Below, piece by piece: positions 1-11,674 of a stretch of DNA of 64,000 nt (its first letter is position 1; each line of letters starts with the position of its first letter). A program made the position numbers and the translations under genes. This DNA is from Scytalidium lignicola (Eukaryota; Ascomycota; Leotiomycetes): NCBI GenBank assembly GCA_002812745.2, contig NCSJ02000057.1, forward strand, positions 1-64,000, given 5' to 3'. A model generated the notes under the pieces. The model was given only the letters and a program-made list of their open reading frames with translations, ran no database searches and was not told the origin of the DNA.

Positions 1-1072
1 CGCGCTCCGAGTGGCTCGGGCAGGGGGTGTCCCATCATGGGCCTAGCGTTGGTCGTACGTCATCGCGCCACTCACCAGCCAATTCGTCCCTTTGGAGGCT
101 TTGCGGGATTCTGAAGACCACAAGGCTGTGAGTGAGTGACAGGCGCGGATTTAACCACTTCTTTTTTGTCAGCGCTTTTTGAGACGGCGGGTGGATGATA
201 CTAGGCGCCTAATAGTCGATTCATGCTGTTATACCACGTGGTTTTATGCGTCAAAGAGCGAAAATATATATATATATATATTTGTATCTGCCGGTCTAGA
301 ACTGGGCTGGGTTCGTCTTTGTCNTTTTTTTTCCTTCAAGGCTTTTTGCAGCGAAGGTTTTGACGTTTGAAACCACTGTGTGGTTCTCTTTATCTATCTT
401 GAAAAGCCTAGGTAAGTCCAACATCAACCTTTTTGATTACTATTGATTCACCCCGGCTGTATTTGTTCTTTGCCAACTGGTTGCCAAGTGGGCTTGGACT
501 CAGCAATCAAAATAATCCCCCAGAGAACTCTAAAACCATCTAACCGTCGCCAGTTTTTTTAGACTTTCTACATTGTATCGCCTTTTTATATAAATCGGAG
601 TACCAACGCAGTATTTAATCGGAAAAAAAGAGCTTTGAAAGTTTATTAGATCTTCAGGAACGGCTCTCCCGGGGAGAGAGAAGGAAAGGTCCGAGGTACG
701 TAAACCCACCACCCCACCTGTCACCAAAGGCGGTTCAACCGTTGCATGCTGCGGCCTTGGCCACTTCTCTTGCCCTCCGCAGTTCCGTTGTATTCCACCT
801 CAGCGTTGCGTGGCTTTTAACCTACGGTGCTGCCGCTGTGCATTGTATATAAGAGCCCGTTTTTATGAACTTTCTTTTCGTCTACTAAAAGTTATGTTTT
901 AATGCTGATCCTTTCTAGATAAGATAACTACAAAATAATAATAAAATCAACGATCTTCATCGTTCGCCCTTTTTTTTACCGCTCAGACAAAACCCCATAT
1001 CCCAACACTTTCCCTGAACCACAATCAATTCTCGTGAGAAGAAAAAAATATTATTAAAAAAAGGGTTGAAAT
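1..1072. other. Non-coding upstream region
   Basis: I see no convincing gene here. There is a (TA)n run at about 264-281, several pyrimidine-rich tracts, and a donor-like AGGTAAGT at about 410 that could belong to an intron in the 5' untranslated region of the gene starting at 1073. The left edge may be the flank of a gene outside the window. An N sits before a T run at 324. Confidence 0.5.
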
Positions 1073-1700
1073 ATGGGAAGCATCAACAATACAAAATTAT
1101 CATCCTTGTCGACCTCCGACAAAGTGCAAACTAGTTCCGTCCAACCACCCTCACCAACCACCTCCCGCCGGAGCTGGGACACCGGCTTCCCAGAACCATT
1201 AAGTCTAGGTACGTACCTCAACCTTTCTCCGACCTACACCTATAATCCACCCAATGCACGACACACACGACACAACAAACCCCAAAAACGCATTTCAACA
1301 AATCTAAACTAACATAAAACCACCATCAGAGCGAAATACAACCCTCCGCTTCCCTGGCGCCGACACCTCGCCCACAGCCTGCATAGAAGACACCAGCATC
1401 GCCCTCACCCAAACCCAATCCCGCCGTCTCCGACTCTCCAGCCGTCGATCGAAGAGTGGTTCCCATGGATTCCTTCCTGCGAAGGAGACCACTTCTACAA
1501 TCGCCATGTATGAAGATGGCACCTATACGGAGAGCACGGAAAATGTCGGTGATGAGGGGATGAATGGCGATGTGCTGAAGGATGGAAGTGGGAATGTCAG
1601 TGGCAGGCCTAGGAAGGAGAGTACTGGGAGCAGCGATGGGAGTATTGGGTCGAAGAAGAATCGGAGGAATTTGTTGGGGATCTTTCATCATAAGAACTGA
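1073..1700 (+). CDS. Small Ser/Thr-rich protein of unknown function
   Basis: I do not recognise a characterised family. Two exons, 1073-1208 and 1330-1700, joined by a 121-nt GTACGT...CAG intron; the junction splits a Glu codon and the frame closes to give 168 residues. The protein is low-complexity: residues 1-45 are rich in Ser, Thr and Pro, the middle has Arg-rich patches (SRRLRLSSRRSKSGS), then an acidic stretch, and it ends in a basic tail, KKNRRNLLGIFHHKN. The short conserved-looking C-terminus after a disordered body suggests a peptide-binding or targeting tail, which is inference. There is no signal peptide or membrane span. The start lies in an A-rich context after a long pyrimidine-rich leader. 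The intron and open frame make it a probable real gene. Confidence 0.7.
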
Positions 1701-2323
1701 GGTCTCTCTCATCCTCTTCTGTCCCCTTTCTCCTTTTTTCTCCTTTCCTCTCCCTCCACCACCATCGACAGAGTGAGCTGAAAAGGAAAGAGATCCGTTG
1801 AGTTTTTGTTTTTTTGTTTATTTGAAATTATTTAATCAGCGAGCGTGGAGTTTAGTGGTGGCGCCTTCGTTTGGTTTGGTTTTAGCCATTGTTTTTGTTT
1901 TGTTCTGCTCTGTTCTGCTCTGGAGTTTGAATTTACTGGGGTTTTGGGGGGAATGGCNAAAAAAAGACAACTGACCCGTATACATACATACACACACAGA
2001 CATATTTAATAATCGCCCGTTTGTAACTTTAAAAAAGAGGTTTCCATGAAAACCTGGAGNTTTTTTTTATAAATATATTTTTGTAGTTTTATTTTTAAAC
2101 TAGTCNTTTTTTTTAGTTCTTGTAATATATATTTATATCTTTGAGGTATATCAACACACTCGCTCACTCATGCTTGAAATTAAAACTTCATGATAGGGGT
2201 TGTTTCCTTTCCCTTATACCGGAGCTTGTCATTAACCTCCTGAAAAATAACCTGCACCAATACACATATCAAATCAAACCAAATCAAATCAACACAACAC
2301 AACAGCACATAGCACCCAATTTC
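1701..2323. other. Convergent 3' flanks
   Basis: Space between two genes pointing at each other. It is T-rich with long homopolymers, a repeated TGTTCTGCTC, a short TACATACA run near 1981, and three N bases (1958, 2060, 2106), each beside an A or T run. No gene seen. Confidence 0.5.
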
Positions 2324-2746
2324 CTAACTCCCCCTATACGTCGTATAACTATACGGCCCCAACAACAACGGAACATGATAATGCTCCCCCTTCGTCTTCA
2401 CATAAAACATCAACTCCACCGCCGGCCAGAACGTCTTATCATGGCCATAATAATCCCCCGTATCGAACCTCAGCGTCCACACCTCCCTCTCGATCTTCTC
2501 CGATATGGAATCCAGCACTTTCTGCACGGTGGTGTCGTCGTCGTCCTTGATGGCAGTCCCGTCGACGTACCCGCTGACCGTGCCCCAGTTTGTGATTCGG
2601 CCGTCGGCGTTGGTCGTTGCGGAGAAGAGCGCGTTGCTGGCGGGCTTGTTGAGGCAGCGTAGGGTCACGATGATGCCGGCTGCTGGACTGCCGGTTAGGG
2701 TGTCGAGGACGTGGCAGGTGATTGGGTCTTTAGCAGGGGTTGCCAT
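2324..2746 (-). CDS. 5-hydroxyisourate hydrolase (transthyretin-like)
   Basis: Single exon, 140 residues. HIU hydrolase converts 5-hydroxyisourate, the product of urate oxidase, to OHCU in purine breakdown, usually in peroxisome or cytosol. The family hallmarks are present: an N-terminal TCHVLDTLTGSPAAG block holding the first active-site His, the TNADGRITNW segment holding the active-site Arg, and the invariant C-terminal YRGS tetrapeptide that separates hydrolases from vertebrate transthyretin. YRGS is the extreme C-terminus, so there is no PTS1-like ending. The length equals the usual 110-140 residues. The ATG at 2746 is the only start that keeps the conserved N-terminus. An upstream TATATATTCATAGG on the minus strand near 2880-2893 could be a TATA element. 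Identification is secure from motifs. Confidence 0.93.
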   Translation of the reverse strand: MATPAKDPITCHVLDTLTGSPAAGIIVTLRCLNKPASNALFSATTNADGRITNWGTVSGYVDGTAIKDDDDTTVQKVLDSISEKIEREVWTLRFDTGDYYGHDKTFWPAVELMFYVKTKGEHYHVPLLLGPYSYTTYRGS

Positions 2747-3491
2747 GTTATTTTGATATTGTTGTGCACAATGTCAACAAGTTCCTTTTCTTCTTTTCTA
2801 AACTTGTGCTTGAATGTTTTGAGCTGAGAAAGAATATGGAAAGGGAGAAGTGCGGGGTCGATTGAGCTTGGATTGAGCCCTATGAATATATATTTGCAGA
2901 AGAGAACAGTCCTGGAGGAAATTGATTGAAAACCTCGGAGGTCAATACCAGAGAGAAATGTCTACTTCCAAAATTTCTAGGAAGTATTCTCTGCTCTTTA
3001 TACCTCTTGACCCTGTGATGGTGAGGAATGCATCATATTTTGTTGTCCCGCACTTCGGAGCTCGCCGAGAACGTCAGCCTTGTCGGTGGGGTAAAAATCG
3101 AAGGTTCTCAGCCTCGCCTTAGAGGTAAATCCATACATTTATCTAGTCTGGACGAAAGAGGCGCAAAAGTGTGATTTATTAGTAACGGGTGAAATAGATA
3201 TAAATAATATATAGAAGCACGTGAGATATTAAATCAAGTAGTTTCCCTCATAGCCCCCCCGAAGCCAGAAGCCAAATCTTTTCCATGTCGCGTTCCTCTT
3301 TGTCTTGAAAACTGGTTTGCGCGGTCTTTGTGGCTGGCGAATCGCTAGTTTCCGCATCCATGTCGGAGAAGACATCAGAAGGCCACCGACGCAATAATAT
3401 CCCTCCCCCATGGCAAAAAGTTACAAGTCTTCAACCTTCTAAAGCTCGCAACTTTCCCCACTCGATCGCGCATCTCTAATTAACCGCAGCC
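2747..3491. other. Divergent intergenic region (HIUase / GET3)
   Basis: About 745 bases between divergent start codons. It must hold the promoters of both genes. I see a TATA-like run near 2888 and pyrimidine-rich leader sequence before 3492, but no further gene; the short reading frames here lack any domain. Confidence 0.5.
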
Positions 3492-4571
3492 ATGTCGGCC
3501 GCACTGATAAACAGCGATGACCCTCTGGAGCCTACTTTACAGTCGATCCTGGACCAAAAGACCCTGCGCTGGATCTTTGTCGGTGGGAAAGGAGGAGTGG
3601 GCAAAACCACGACCTCTTGCTCTCTTGCTATCCAGCTAGCTAAAGTACGACGCTCCGTCCTACTCATTTCTACAGATCCGGCGCACAATCTTTCGGATGC
3701 CTTCGCGCAGAAGTTCGGAAAGGAGGCGAGGTTGATTGATGGGTTTACGAATTTGAGCGCCATGGAAATCGACCCCAACGGTAGCATCCAAGAACTCATA
3801 GGGCAGAACGATGAGGGTAGCGAGGGTATTGGGGGGATGGGAGGAATGATGCAGGATTTGGCTTTTGCTGTAGGTGTTTGGCGCGTACCTTAAATTAAAA
3901 GACACCTTTGTTAACTTAAGAGGTCACAGATCCCTGGTATCGATGAGGCTATGTCATTTGCAGAAGTTTTAAAGCAAGTGAAATCCCTATCCTATGAGAC
4001 TATCATCTTCGACACAGCACCCACTGGTCACACTCTTCGCTTCCTCCAATTCCCAACAGTTCTCGAGAAGGCCCTTGCGAAGGTCTCGCAGCTATCCACA
4101 CAGTTTGGCCCCATGTTGAACGGTATCCTTGGAGCGCAGGGCGGATTACCAAATGGCGCCAATTTGAATGAGATGATGGAGAAGCTGGAAGGTTTGCGCG
4201 AGACAATCAGCGAAGTCAACACTCAATTCAAAGATGAGCAGATGACGACATTTGTGTGTGTATGCATACCGGAGTTCTTATCCCTGTATGAGACGGAGCG
4301 CATGATCCAGGAGCTGGCCAACTATGGCATCGACACGCATTGCATTGTTGTGAACCAACTGTTGTTCCCCAAACAGGGTAGTGATTGTGAGCAATGTAAT
4401 GCAAGAAGGAAAATGCAAAAGAAATATCTGGAGCAGATTGAGGAGTTGTACGACGAGTTTAATGTGGTCAAGATGCCTTTACTGGTTGAGGAGGTCCGGG
4501 GTAAGGAAAGGCTAGAGAAGTTTAGTGAAATGCTCATCCATCCGTACGTACCGCCTGTTGGGGGTTTATAG
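3492..4571 (+). CDS. GET3: GET3, tail-anchored protein targeting ATPase
   Basis: Two exons, 3492-3869 and 3930-4571, give 339 residues, the normal length for fungal Get3. This homodimeric cytosolic ATPase shields the membrane span of tail-anchored proteins and hands them to the Get1/Get2 receptor at the ER. The deviant P-loop [10 protein letters not shown] is at residues 31-40, the switch I block [12 protein letters not shown] begins at 154, and the zinc-binding CEQC that bridges the dimer is at 279-282. The 60-nt intron falls in the conserved LAFA|IPGIDEA stretch and leaves the frame intact. Older annotations call the family 'arsenical pump-driving ATPase'. It is convergent with the next gene, with only 45 bases between the stop codons. 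Confidence 0.96.
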
Positions 4572-4616
4572 ACATTAGATAGACAACAAATCAACCAATA
4601 CCCAAATCTTGCGTGC

Positions 4617-5477
4617 TCATAAACCAGCTGTATTTGTTGATGGTAGAGAAGGCGTCCTTCTGGGATAGATTAGGATCTCTCCTTCTCGAGCATCTAATGT
4701 GAACGTTTTCGCCACCTGCACATGGTCCTTGTAGCACAGCACCCTATCTACATAGAGCTCTCCTCCAAACATATCATGTATCTCTTTGAGTATGGTGTCG
4801 CAGTTAGTCGGATCCAAAAGCATCTGTTTTAACCAGCGTTGTTTACCCCAGCTAGAAAAGCGAGGCCAACCGGTATTGAATGACCAAGTCCAGCCTTCAC
4901 AATCGCCCAAAAGTCTCATCGATTCGTTACATAACCTGCCATCTACTCTCTCTCCGCGTTTAGTCAGTGCCAAAAACTCTTTGAATTCCTGGAGTGTGCG
5001 AGGTCGGTCAGGTTCAGCGATGAGTCGTATCCTCTCAGGGCAAGTACCCCGCGACTTCTCAGAAGCAAAGAGACGGATCGATCTTGCTATCCAGTCGAGT
5101 TCATCTCTATCTAGTACCTCCAGATTTATATTGAGTTCCCTGATCCGTGTGTTGCACCAGGATATGACATGGTGAAATCTGAGGTAAAGATCGGGGGTTG
5201 CTCGCAGATGAAGTCCATTCCTTCTCCAGATTATCTCTTTACATTCTCTATGTATCTGCTTGCATGTTCGTAGAAGTGAAAGATCTATTTTGCTTTCGCC
5301 GTCTTCGCAGATTGTTGGACTATGACACAGACTAGATGGGATGGATCTGAACTGAGTCATGTCTATTATCCATGGAGATGCGTGCACAACCTTTGAGACT
5401 GGTGTTAGAACATAGCTATATATTTGATCTCGAAGTTCTCTCGGGAAGTCTGTAAGAAATCTATATGGCGGCGTCAT
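4617..5477 (-). CDS. F-box-like / 2EXR-type fungal protein
   Basis: Single exon, 286 residues. The N-terminus FLTDFPRELRDQIYSYVLTP is the signature of a large, fast-evolving fungal family whose head resembles an F-box (Leu-Pro-x-Glu-hydrophobic-Arg-x-x-Ile-Tyr). It is followed by a pattern usual in that family, SLLRTCKQIHRECKEIIWRRN at about residues 88-108. No enzyme motif, membrane span or signal peptide is present. Members may act as substrate adaptors of SCF ubiquitin ligases, but most are uncharacterised and I assign no target. The frame is uninterrupted. Confidence 0.7.
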   Translation of the reverse strand: MTPPYRFLTDFPRELRDQIYSYVLTPVSKVVHASPWIIDMTQFRSIPSSLCHSPTICEDGESKIDLSLLRTCKQIHRECKEIIWRRNGLHLRATPDLYLRFHHVISWCNTRIRELNINLEVLDRDELDWIARSIRLFASEKSRGTCPERIRLIAEPDRPRTLQEFKEFLALTKRGERVDGRLCNESMRLLGDCEGWTWSFNTGWPRFSSWGKQRWLKQMLLDPTNCDTILKEIHDMFGGELYVDRVLCYKDHVQVAKTFTLDAREGEILIYPRRTPSLPSTNTAGL

Positions 5478-5788
5478 GTTGGTGGAGATTATAGGATAAC
5501 TAGGGCGGCGTTCATTTTAATACGAGTTGTTTAAACCAGTCGAGAAGGCTTCTCGATGGCGGCAAGGCTACCAAATATCTGCACGTACCCCGTAGCCGAA
5601 CCACTTTACGCGCTCAGTCGCGGTTGAATGCCGCTCAGATAATTCTCGACGCGTATCGTACGGGCAACCAACAAGGCCCAGTCATCCTACCGTTCGTGAA
5701 AATCAGCAACAACCATGCATTGATCCCCACTTTCCTCAGAAATACAATCATTAAAGCATTGTTCTTGCAATTATTGTATAATTCTACC

Positions 5789-7309
5789 ATGGCAACCGCG
5801 GTGAAGCGTCAGAAGCTATCATCAACCAGAGTGAGGCAGGCACAGCCCGCGACGCGAAAATCTGGGCGACTAGATACCTTTGCTAGAGTCACGAAGGTAG
5901 TTACCACCACGAAATCGGTCATTGATAAGAACGATAGTGTGGATGTAGCTACTCTTACTTCATTGGGACCAACCCCTACATCTCCGAAGAAAAGGAAGCA
6001 AGTCACTGAGGTCGAGGTCGATGATGAGGACTGCGAAGCTACAGAGGAGAGCGCGTCTCTACTTTCAGCTGCACTGAGTAACAATACGGAAAGAGATATC
6101 AAGCTTTTACCACCACGACATTCCAGTGCGCTGAAAGTTCCTTGTACGCCACGGAAAGCTCTTCTTCACCCACCTTCCGCCGAGACACCCACCAAAGGAG
6201 CCACTTCCCTCCTCAACAAGCTACAGCTTACAAAACCTCTAACATCGCCTAAGAATATTGGTACCGCCCCAGGCACCTCGTTATCTCTAGACTCCTCGAC
6301 TCCTCAACCTAAGAAATTCGCAGACTTATTACCAATTGAATTATTGGATCTAATTAATCTTCACACATCTTTCCTCACAGCATTATCCCTATTCTACGCA
6401 CACCATGGAACAAGTTCGCCAGCCGACCTGCGGCAGCTATATCCAGATGTCTCTCGTGTTTGGGGGAAACGCAGAGTTACTCTGGAAGATATCCGTAGGA
6501 CTCTCGGTGTTATGAACATGGAAAATAAAAAATGTGGGAGGGAGGATCCTTCCATGAGACTTAGTCTATCAGATTATGGAGACGGGAAGTATTGTGTTGA
6601 GATGGGGGCTGAATCGGAGTGTCTAAGCATATTCGGACAGCCGTTGAACGAGACATTACTCAATGGTCGATTTCAAGATTCGTTAAAGAGTCTCTGGCGG
6701 GCTTCAGAAGGCACTGTGGAGCCGTTAAAGTTCATCCAGAGCCTACCTATGGAACCTATCACTATCTGTGAATCTTTAGCTAAATTATCCTCTATCAAAA
6801 CCACGGGACAGCGACGGCTAGAAGAATTGAAAGCCGACCTAAACAAGAAGAAAGAGGTCGCCGAGGAAAAGAAATTAGAGAAGGAGAAAGAGAAGGAGCA
6901 GGAGAAGAATGGCAGCCGCCCAACTCTGCTTGAACGGCTTCGAGCGAAGCAACTCGAAAAATCAAACCTTCCACCACCACCCTCCAAGCAAGAACTAGAT
7001 CGCAAAGCAGCCCTGCAACGAATCGAAGAGGTGGCAGCTATTCTGGGAGTCCTCTCTACGTCGAGTTCCATTGGCCAGCAACGTATCTCGTTTACTATCC
7101 CAACGGTGGTCGGCAAGTTGCAAGACTCGTTCAAAATGCCGATCTCGAGGTCTGAGGCAGAGAATTGCATTAGACTTCTTGCGTCTGAGGTGGCGCCAGC
7201 GTGGGCTAAAATGGCGAAGATGGGAAAGGTCAATTGTTTGGTAGTGATGCGAGATCACAGACCAAGCGAAGAGGATTTAAGGGAGAAAATCAAGCTGATT
7301 TCTTCTTAA
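5789..7309 (+). CDS. CDT1: Cdt1-like DNA replication licensing factor
   Basis: Single exon, 506 residues from the ATG at 5789, which has a good context (ACCATGG). The frame stays open upstream to an ATG at 5624, but that extension is hydrophobic and unlike the family. Cdt1 loads the MCM2-7 helicase with ORC and Cdc6 at origins in G1. Visible features: a basic N-terminus, a PKKRKQ nuclear signal near residue 66 after a Ser-Pro site, a disordered Ser/Thr-Pro region, then the conserved domain from about residue 177 (FADLLPIELLDLINLHTSFL ... RRVTLEDIRRTLGVM). A Lys/Glu coiled stretch follows at about 345-375 before the C-terminal winged-helix domain that binds MCM. The 311 bases upstream (5478-5788) are shared with the divergent F-box-like gene and hold no other gene. 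Confidence 0.85.
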   Translation: MATAVKRQKLSSTRVRQAQPATRKSGRLDTFARVTKVVTTTKSVIDKNDSVDVATLTSLGPTPTSPKKRKQVTEVEVDDEDCEATEESASLLSAALSNNTERDIKLLPPRHSSALKVPCTPRKALLHPPSAETPTKGATSLLNKLQLTKPLTSPKNIGTAPGTSLSLDSSTPQPKKFADLLPIELLDLINLHTSFLTALSLFYAHHGTSSPADLRQLYPDVSRVWGKRRVTLEDIRRTLGVMNMENKKCGREDPSMRLSLSDYGDGKYCVEMGAESECLSIFGQPLNETLLNGRFQDSLKSLWRASEGTVEPLKFIQSLPMEPITICESLAKLSSIKTTGQRRLEELKADLNKKKEVAEEKKLEKEKEKEQEKNGSRPTLLERLRAKQLEKSNLPPPPSKQELDRKAALQRIEEVAAILGVLSTSSSIGQQRISFTIPTVVGKLQDSFKMPISRSEAENCIRLLASEVAPAWAKMAKMGKVNCLVVMRDHRPSEEDLREKIKLISS

Positions 7310-7705
7310 GAGGAAGAATACCCGCTATCGTTGGATAGAACCCAAAAAAAATNAAAACCGTTTAGAATAATAGAAAAAGCCCACTGAATAGAATATCCTA
7401 GATGACTAGGATAAATAATAATAAGATGGCCTTTTTTGAATCTACGCTTTTTCGTTCTAATTGCCTTCTATGAATGAGACGCTTCGACCNAAAAAGNAAA
7501 AAAAGGACGGTGAATTTAATCATAATTCCCAACTCCCCTTTGTCATTCAAAGATGAATTTCGATCCGACCAGAACCGAACCAAGCTTCATTTCTATCCAA
7601 GCCCAGCCTCCGAGGACTATGAGATAACCGTGATTCAAACCCCCCACCAACCTGCCTCACTCCTGAACGAGAGGTTTCCATATCATTTTACCCCCGCTAA
7701 CCCAC
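7310..7705. other. Convergent intergenic region
   Basis: A/T-rich spacer between convergent genes. Contains N bases at 7353, 7490 and 7497, all in A runs. The frames that cross it have no recognisable domain. Confidence 0.5.
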
Positions 7706-8291
7706 TCACTTCTTCTTCGGAGCAAACAACGGCTGTCCAATCTTCTGTCCCCGTAATTTAACGCCCAACACCCTCTCCATGCTGCCCAAGACCTTCTGAT
7801 CCGGCACGGCAGTCCCGCGCTCGAAATCCGCAACGATGCTCTGCGTGGTGTTGCACCGGGTAGCCAGATCCTTCTGCGTCATCTTGGGCTCCATCTTCTG
7901 CCGCTGGGAGGCAATGACGTCGCCGACTTCCTTGCCCACGGTGTTGGGCTTGACGATGTCATCGCTGCGGTCGACTTTTGTGAGGTGTTGGCCTTCGACG
8001 CCGGGTTTGGATGCCTTTTTGTTTGTTAGTTTTTGTCTTTATTTTCCNTTTTTTCGTTTTTCTTTCATTTTAGGGATGGAAAGGGAAGGGGGTTTCGTGA
8101 ATATAAGGAGGAAGGAGGTGAAAAAGACCACGCACGGAGTTGCCAGCGCCGAATTTCTTCTCGGTGCCGATTACTGCTCCGCTTCGTTGCGCGGCGTTGA
8201 GCGCGGATTTACCTCGCACGACTGTCTCGCGCTGGGAGGCGCCGCCGCGGGCCTTGCTTCCAATCTTGGTAACTGCGTCCCAGTCGTCCAT
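7706..8291 (-). CDS. MBF1: Multiprotein bridging factor 1
   Basis: Two exons on the minus strand, 8291-8136 and 8014-7706, with a 121-nt intron (GTGCGT...AAG) that contains an N at 8048. The product is 154 residues, as expected. Mbf1 is a transcriptional coactivator that bridges bZIP factors (Gcn4 type) and TBP, and in yeast it also acts at collided ribosomes to preserve frame. The N-terminal MBF1 domain shows DDWD...[14 protein letters not shown]...EKKFGAGN, followed by [10 protein letters not shown]. The C-terminal Cro/C1-type helix-turn-helix spans about residues 90-145 ([20 protein letters not shown]). Both halves sit in one frame after splicing. Confidence 0.95.
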
Positions 8292-9451
8292 GGTTTGGAT
8301 TGAGTTGTTATGTTAATCTGTGTGTACTTTGCGGTTGTTCTGGCAAAAAGCCAATTCTTTCTCTGCGATTCTCTCGGTTTCTGTCTCCTTGTGGGACCGA
8401 TTGATGTGGCCCGTTCTGAAGACTGAGGAGGAGGGGTTATATAGTTGATAAGTATTGGTTTTGTGTTGTGTTGTAAGGCGCTTGGGTTATATGTTAGTTG
8501 GAAGAACGGGCGACGAGGGGAGATGAGAACAGATTATTTATGTGAGATGTTGGAGTGTCGTGTGGTGGGTGAGTGAGCAAGGCTGGAATGTGCCGCCTGC
8601 TGCAGGTTGTGGCGATGGAGGTGCAATGAGGGGAGCCACTTGCCGAGTGAATCATACGCTAGTGCTGCTTTTGGAGAGCGGGGAGGCGAATGCGGAAAAA
8701 CATCCCGGAATAATCCTGAGTTGTTGATATTGATTACTCAGGCCGGCATAAAATGGAAGTAGTCTAGAGTGTATAAGACCATTGTCTATCGTTATATTGA
8801 ATTTATATAATGTGCGTTTAATCTCAACGACTATGTTATATCATTTTGCTTCCTGTTCTAAATCCTCGCACAGATCCCATCACTTCTACTCCAAAAACCC
8901 CTAACCCATCAGTTGTCTATACACAAATCGATGTACTCAAAAACATAAATTTCACAACACACAACACNAAAAAGCACAAAATCACCACTACAGAATCTCT
9001 GATGATATCATTAACAATAGCGACACGGATCTATATCAACCCCCAAACGACGCCGTAAAACTCCATGTAATGTACTATGAACAAAAAGGAAACATGGAAA
9101 TCAAACTCAGACAGACTAACAAACAAAATATGAGGCAGGATGAACTAAAAAGACTGAAATCAAAGTCTTATCTTCAGATCCAGCTATAGAAGATGTTTTT
9201 GTTCTGGTCCTCCATTTAGCCACATACACATAAAAGCAATTGTCCTAAAGCCCATAGAGAGAGAGTATAATAGAGAGAGAGAACGAAAGATGCAACTCCT
9301 CCAGATTTGCTTTATGCTTGTAAGATCCATCGTGGACCAATCGGGAGGGAAAATAGGAGCAGTAAAAATCACACCGCATATGGGGGTATTGACTTGAAAG
9401 CATTTCAAAAACAGATCACGAAACAGCCTGCTCCTCCATCTCGCACAGTAT
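8292..9451. other. Intergenic region upstream of MBF1
   Basis: About 1.16 kb holding the MBF1 promoter and the 3' flank of the GH76 gene. Short frames are present but none has a domain. An N lies at 8968 before an A run. GA repeats occur near 9255-9285. Confidence 0.5.
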
Positions 9452-11234
9452 TTACATGTCCATACTCATCCACCCGAACACTCCTGTCGCAAATAATAAG
9501 ATAAACGTGGTGAAGAAGCCAGCGCCAACCCGGTCTCCTGTCGAAGCGGGCTTGACGGCAGCGGGGTTAGCCACACTCTGACTTCCAGCATTGGGGTCTC
9601 CCACACTTGTACCACCGGTCATGTTAGTGAATGGCGGTGGCACACTCGGTGCTAAGTTGGTAAAAATGGCGGACATGGCAGCCATCTGTTGTCCGACTCC
9701 CTGCGTTCCATCCCAGACGGCACCCTTGGACCACGAGAGTCCGCACCAGCGTCCGGTGTCACCACCGCAGCATTGCTGTGCAGCAGCTGTAGCAGACGCA
9801 GCGAGGACGGGCATAATCTGTGGGGCGGTGTAGGGTGCTACTTTGGTTGTTGCTGCGAGCCAGCGTGTGAGGTAGGCCTTAAAGCTGAACATATCCGTCG
9901 AGCAGGTCAAGTGGGGTTCACAAGAAACTTCATAGGCGATGTCGTTGGGAAAGAAAACCCTGAGCGTAGTTGCTAGCAGGCCATCCACACGACCTTTCCA
10001 GATATCAGAGCCGTTGGTCTATAGGAAGTTTAGTTTATTAGCTTTGACCCAGTCCCGGTAGAAGCAATTTGGGAGTTAAAGGAAGTACTTACATAGTTGT
10101 ACATGTTCGCAGCACCAAGCAACCAGATGCCCATGTTATATGAATACTGCACCTTGTTAATATCGGTGCAGTTCGATTCGATATGGCCACCGTCATAAAT
10201 GTTGTAGTCCTTATCTATGAAGCCCACGGTTGTAATCCAATCCCAGAGCATCTCTGAACTTTTAGCGTAGGTATCGTTGCCAGTGTATCGAGCAAGTCGG
10301 GAGCCAATGTTGAAAAAGCAGCCATTCGCAATTGAATTTTTGTAGTCGTAACCTTGAAGGTATGGGTAAACTTGCCATCGCAGACTGTAGTAGGAGAAAG
10401 AACGAGTTAGTCAAAACGTATTCAGTTATAATCGAGAACCCCATTTCCCTAATTTCTAAACCGGTGATCTTTTCCCAGATATTCCGAGCCAAATGAACAC
10501 ATAGAAAGTTAGAAAACAGTATTAACAACTCACCCTCCACCACAATATTCGTCCGGTCTTGTAGACTCAGTGTTATACACGGCCTGTGCAAGTGCCAACC
10601 AGCCCGGTGACCCATCAGGAGGGGCTTGGAAGTTAGTCTCAGCGGCAGTCATGGCCGTCATACCCCAGAAGCCTTGATCATCGTTACCCATACTCTGGGA
10701 CCAGTTGGAAGGCATCATATCGTCGTGCTCGCCTCTTTGCCATTGGATTCCAGCAGCCGCCAGGTCATTGTAAGTTGAATCGTTGGTGTAATACCAGTAA
10801 TCTATGAGGGTTCCCCACATCGCTCCGGACTCCCACCAGTAGTCTAGAAGACGGCAATCAAATGTCAGTTTCTCATGCATAGAGTAGCGAAGCCGTTGAA
10901 GATATCCGTTCTGCAGCATTGAAAGTAGAAGAGAGACTCACATCCCCACGACGGATTCGGTGGTGGTCCAGGGAGGACACCAGGGATGCCACCACTCTCA
11001 TTGCCCTTGTAATATGTCATCATATCGTACGCAATGGTCGAAGCAACACTCTTAATTGAATCTAACACACAAAGTCAGCAAATTCTTTCCTCTATTCTTC
11101 TTTTGGAAGACGGAAAGTCCCCAAGTCCAGACCCCATCCGTACCTGGTGAGGTGACATCCACCGTCAATCCCATAGCAACATTCCCACCCCAAATCAGCG
11201 CCGCCGCAGCGGGCGCAATTAATGACGAACGCAT
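9452..11234 (-). CDS. GPI-anchored GH76 protein, Dfg5/Dcw1 family
   Basis: Five exons on the minus strand: 11234-11144, 11061-10942, 10843-10534, 10384-10093 and 10018-9452, giving 459 residues. All four introns have GT-AG borders and every phase closes. Family members are plasma-membrane or wall mannosidase-like enzymes thought to transfer GPI-anchored proteins from the GPI glycan onto wall beta-1,6-glucan. An N-terminal signal peptide (residues 1-22, Ala-rich) leads into the GH76 fold. The catalytic Asp pair is at 125-126 ([11 protein letters not shown]), preceded by [17 protein letters not shown] at 71-87; C-terminal Cys pairs ([14 protein letters not shown]) are also conserved. A Ser/Asn linker and a hydrophobic tail ([16 protein letters not shown]) give a GPI attachment signal. 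The next gene is another GPI-anchored wall enzyme. Confidence 0.93.
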
Positions 11235-11638
11235 AGTTCACTATCTCTCCGTCTCTATAAAATCCTCCGTCTTCTATATGTGTGTTCTCGTCCGTGAAGT
11301 ATCAATTCTAACCAACTCGCGTGACTCAAAACTAATCAACACCACTAAAGACGCTTTGCTTGCTTGCTTAGTATAGCAAGAGTTATAAATATCCGAATGA
11401 ATGGACGATCGTGTCAGGTTTTCTCCAGAAAGATGGAGGGAAAAAATCCGTCACGACCTGAGTATGCTTTCACGCTCTTCTCCTGAACCCCCCAGGTAAC
11501 AGGTGTATACAGAAAGAGAACCCCCGGCGCGGGCCTTGGAAATATGCGAATCCCCGGGACCCCTGAATCACAAAGGTACTGTATAATTATCGTTTATATC
11601 CGGCGGGGGAAAGTCCAAAGCTAAATGAGTGAGTGAGT

Positions 11639-11674
11639 GAATAAACGAATAAACGAATAAACGAATAAACGAAT
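11639..11674. repeat. AATAAACG octamer tandem repeat
   Basis: Four to five near-perfect copies of an 8-bp unit, directly after a (GAGT)n run at about 11628-11640. A simple sequence repeat with no coding meaning visible. Confidence 0.85.

Noticed and set aside
2141..2662. 173-codon frame on the plus strand
   Set aside because: Antisense to the 5-hydroxyisourate hydrolase, with low-complexity Ile/Gln/His content and no family match.
5624..5788. Upstream start for the CDT1-like gene
   Set aside because: The 55 added residues are hydrophobic and unlike family N-termini, and the ATG at 5789 has a better context.
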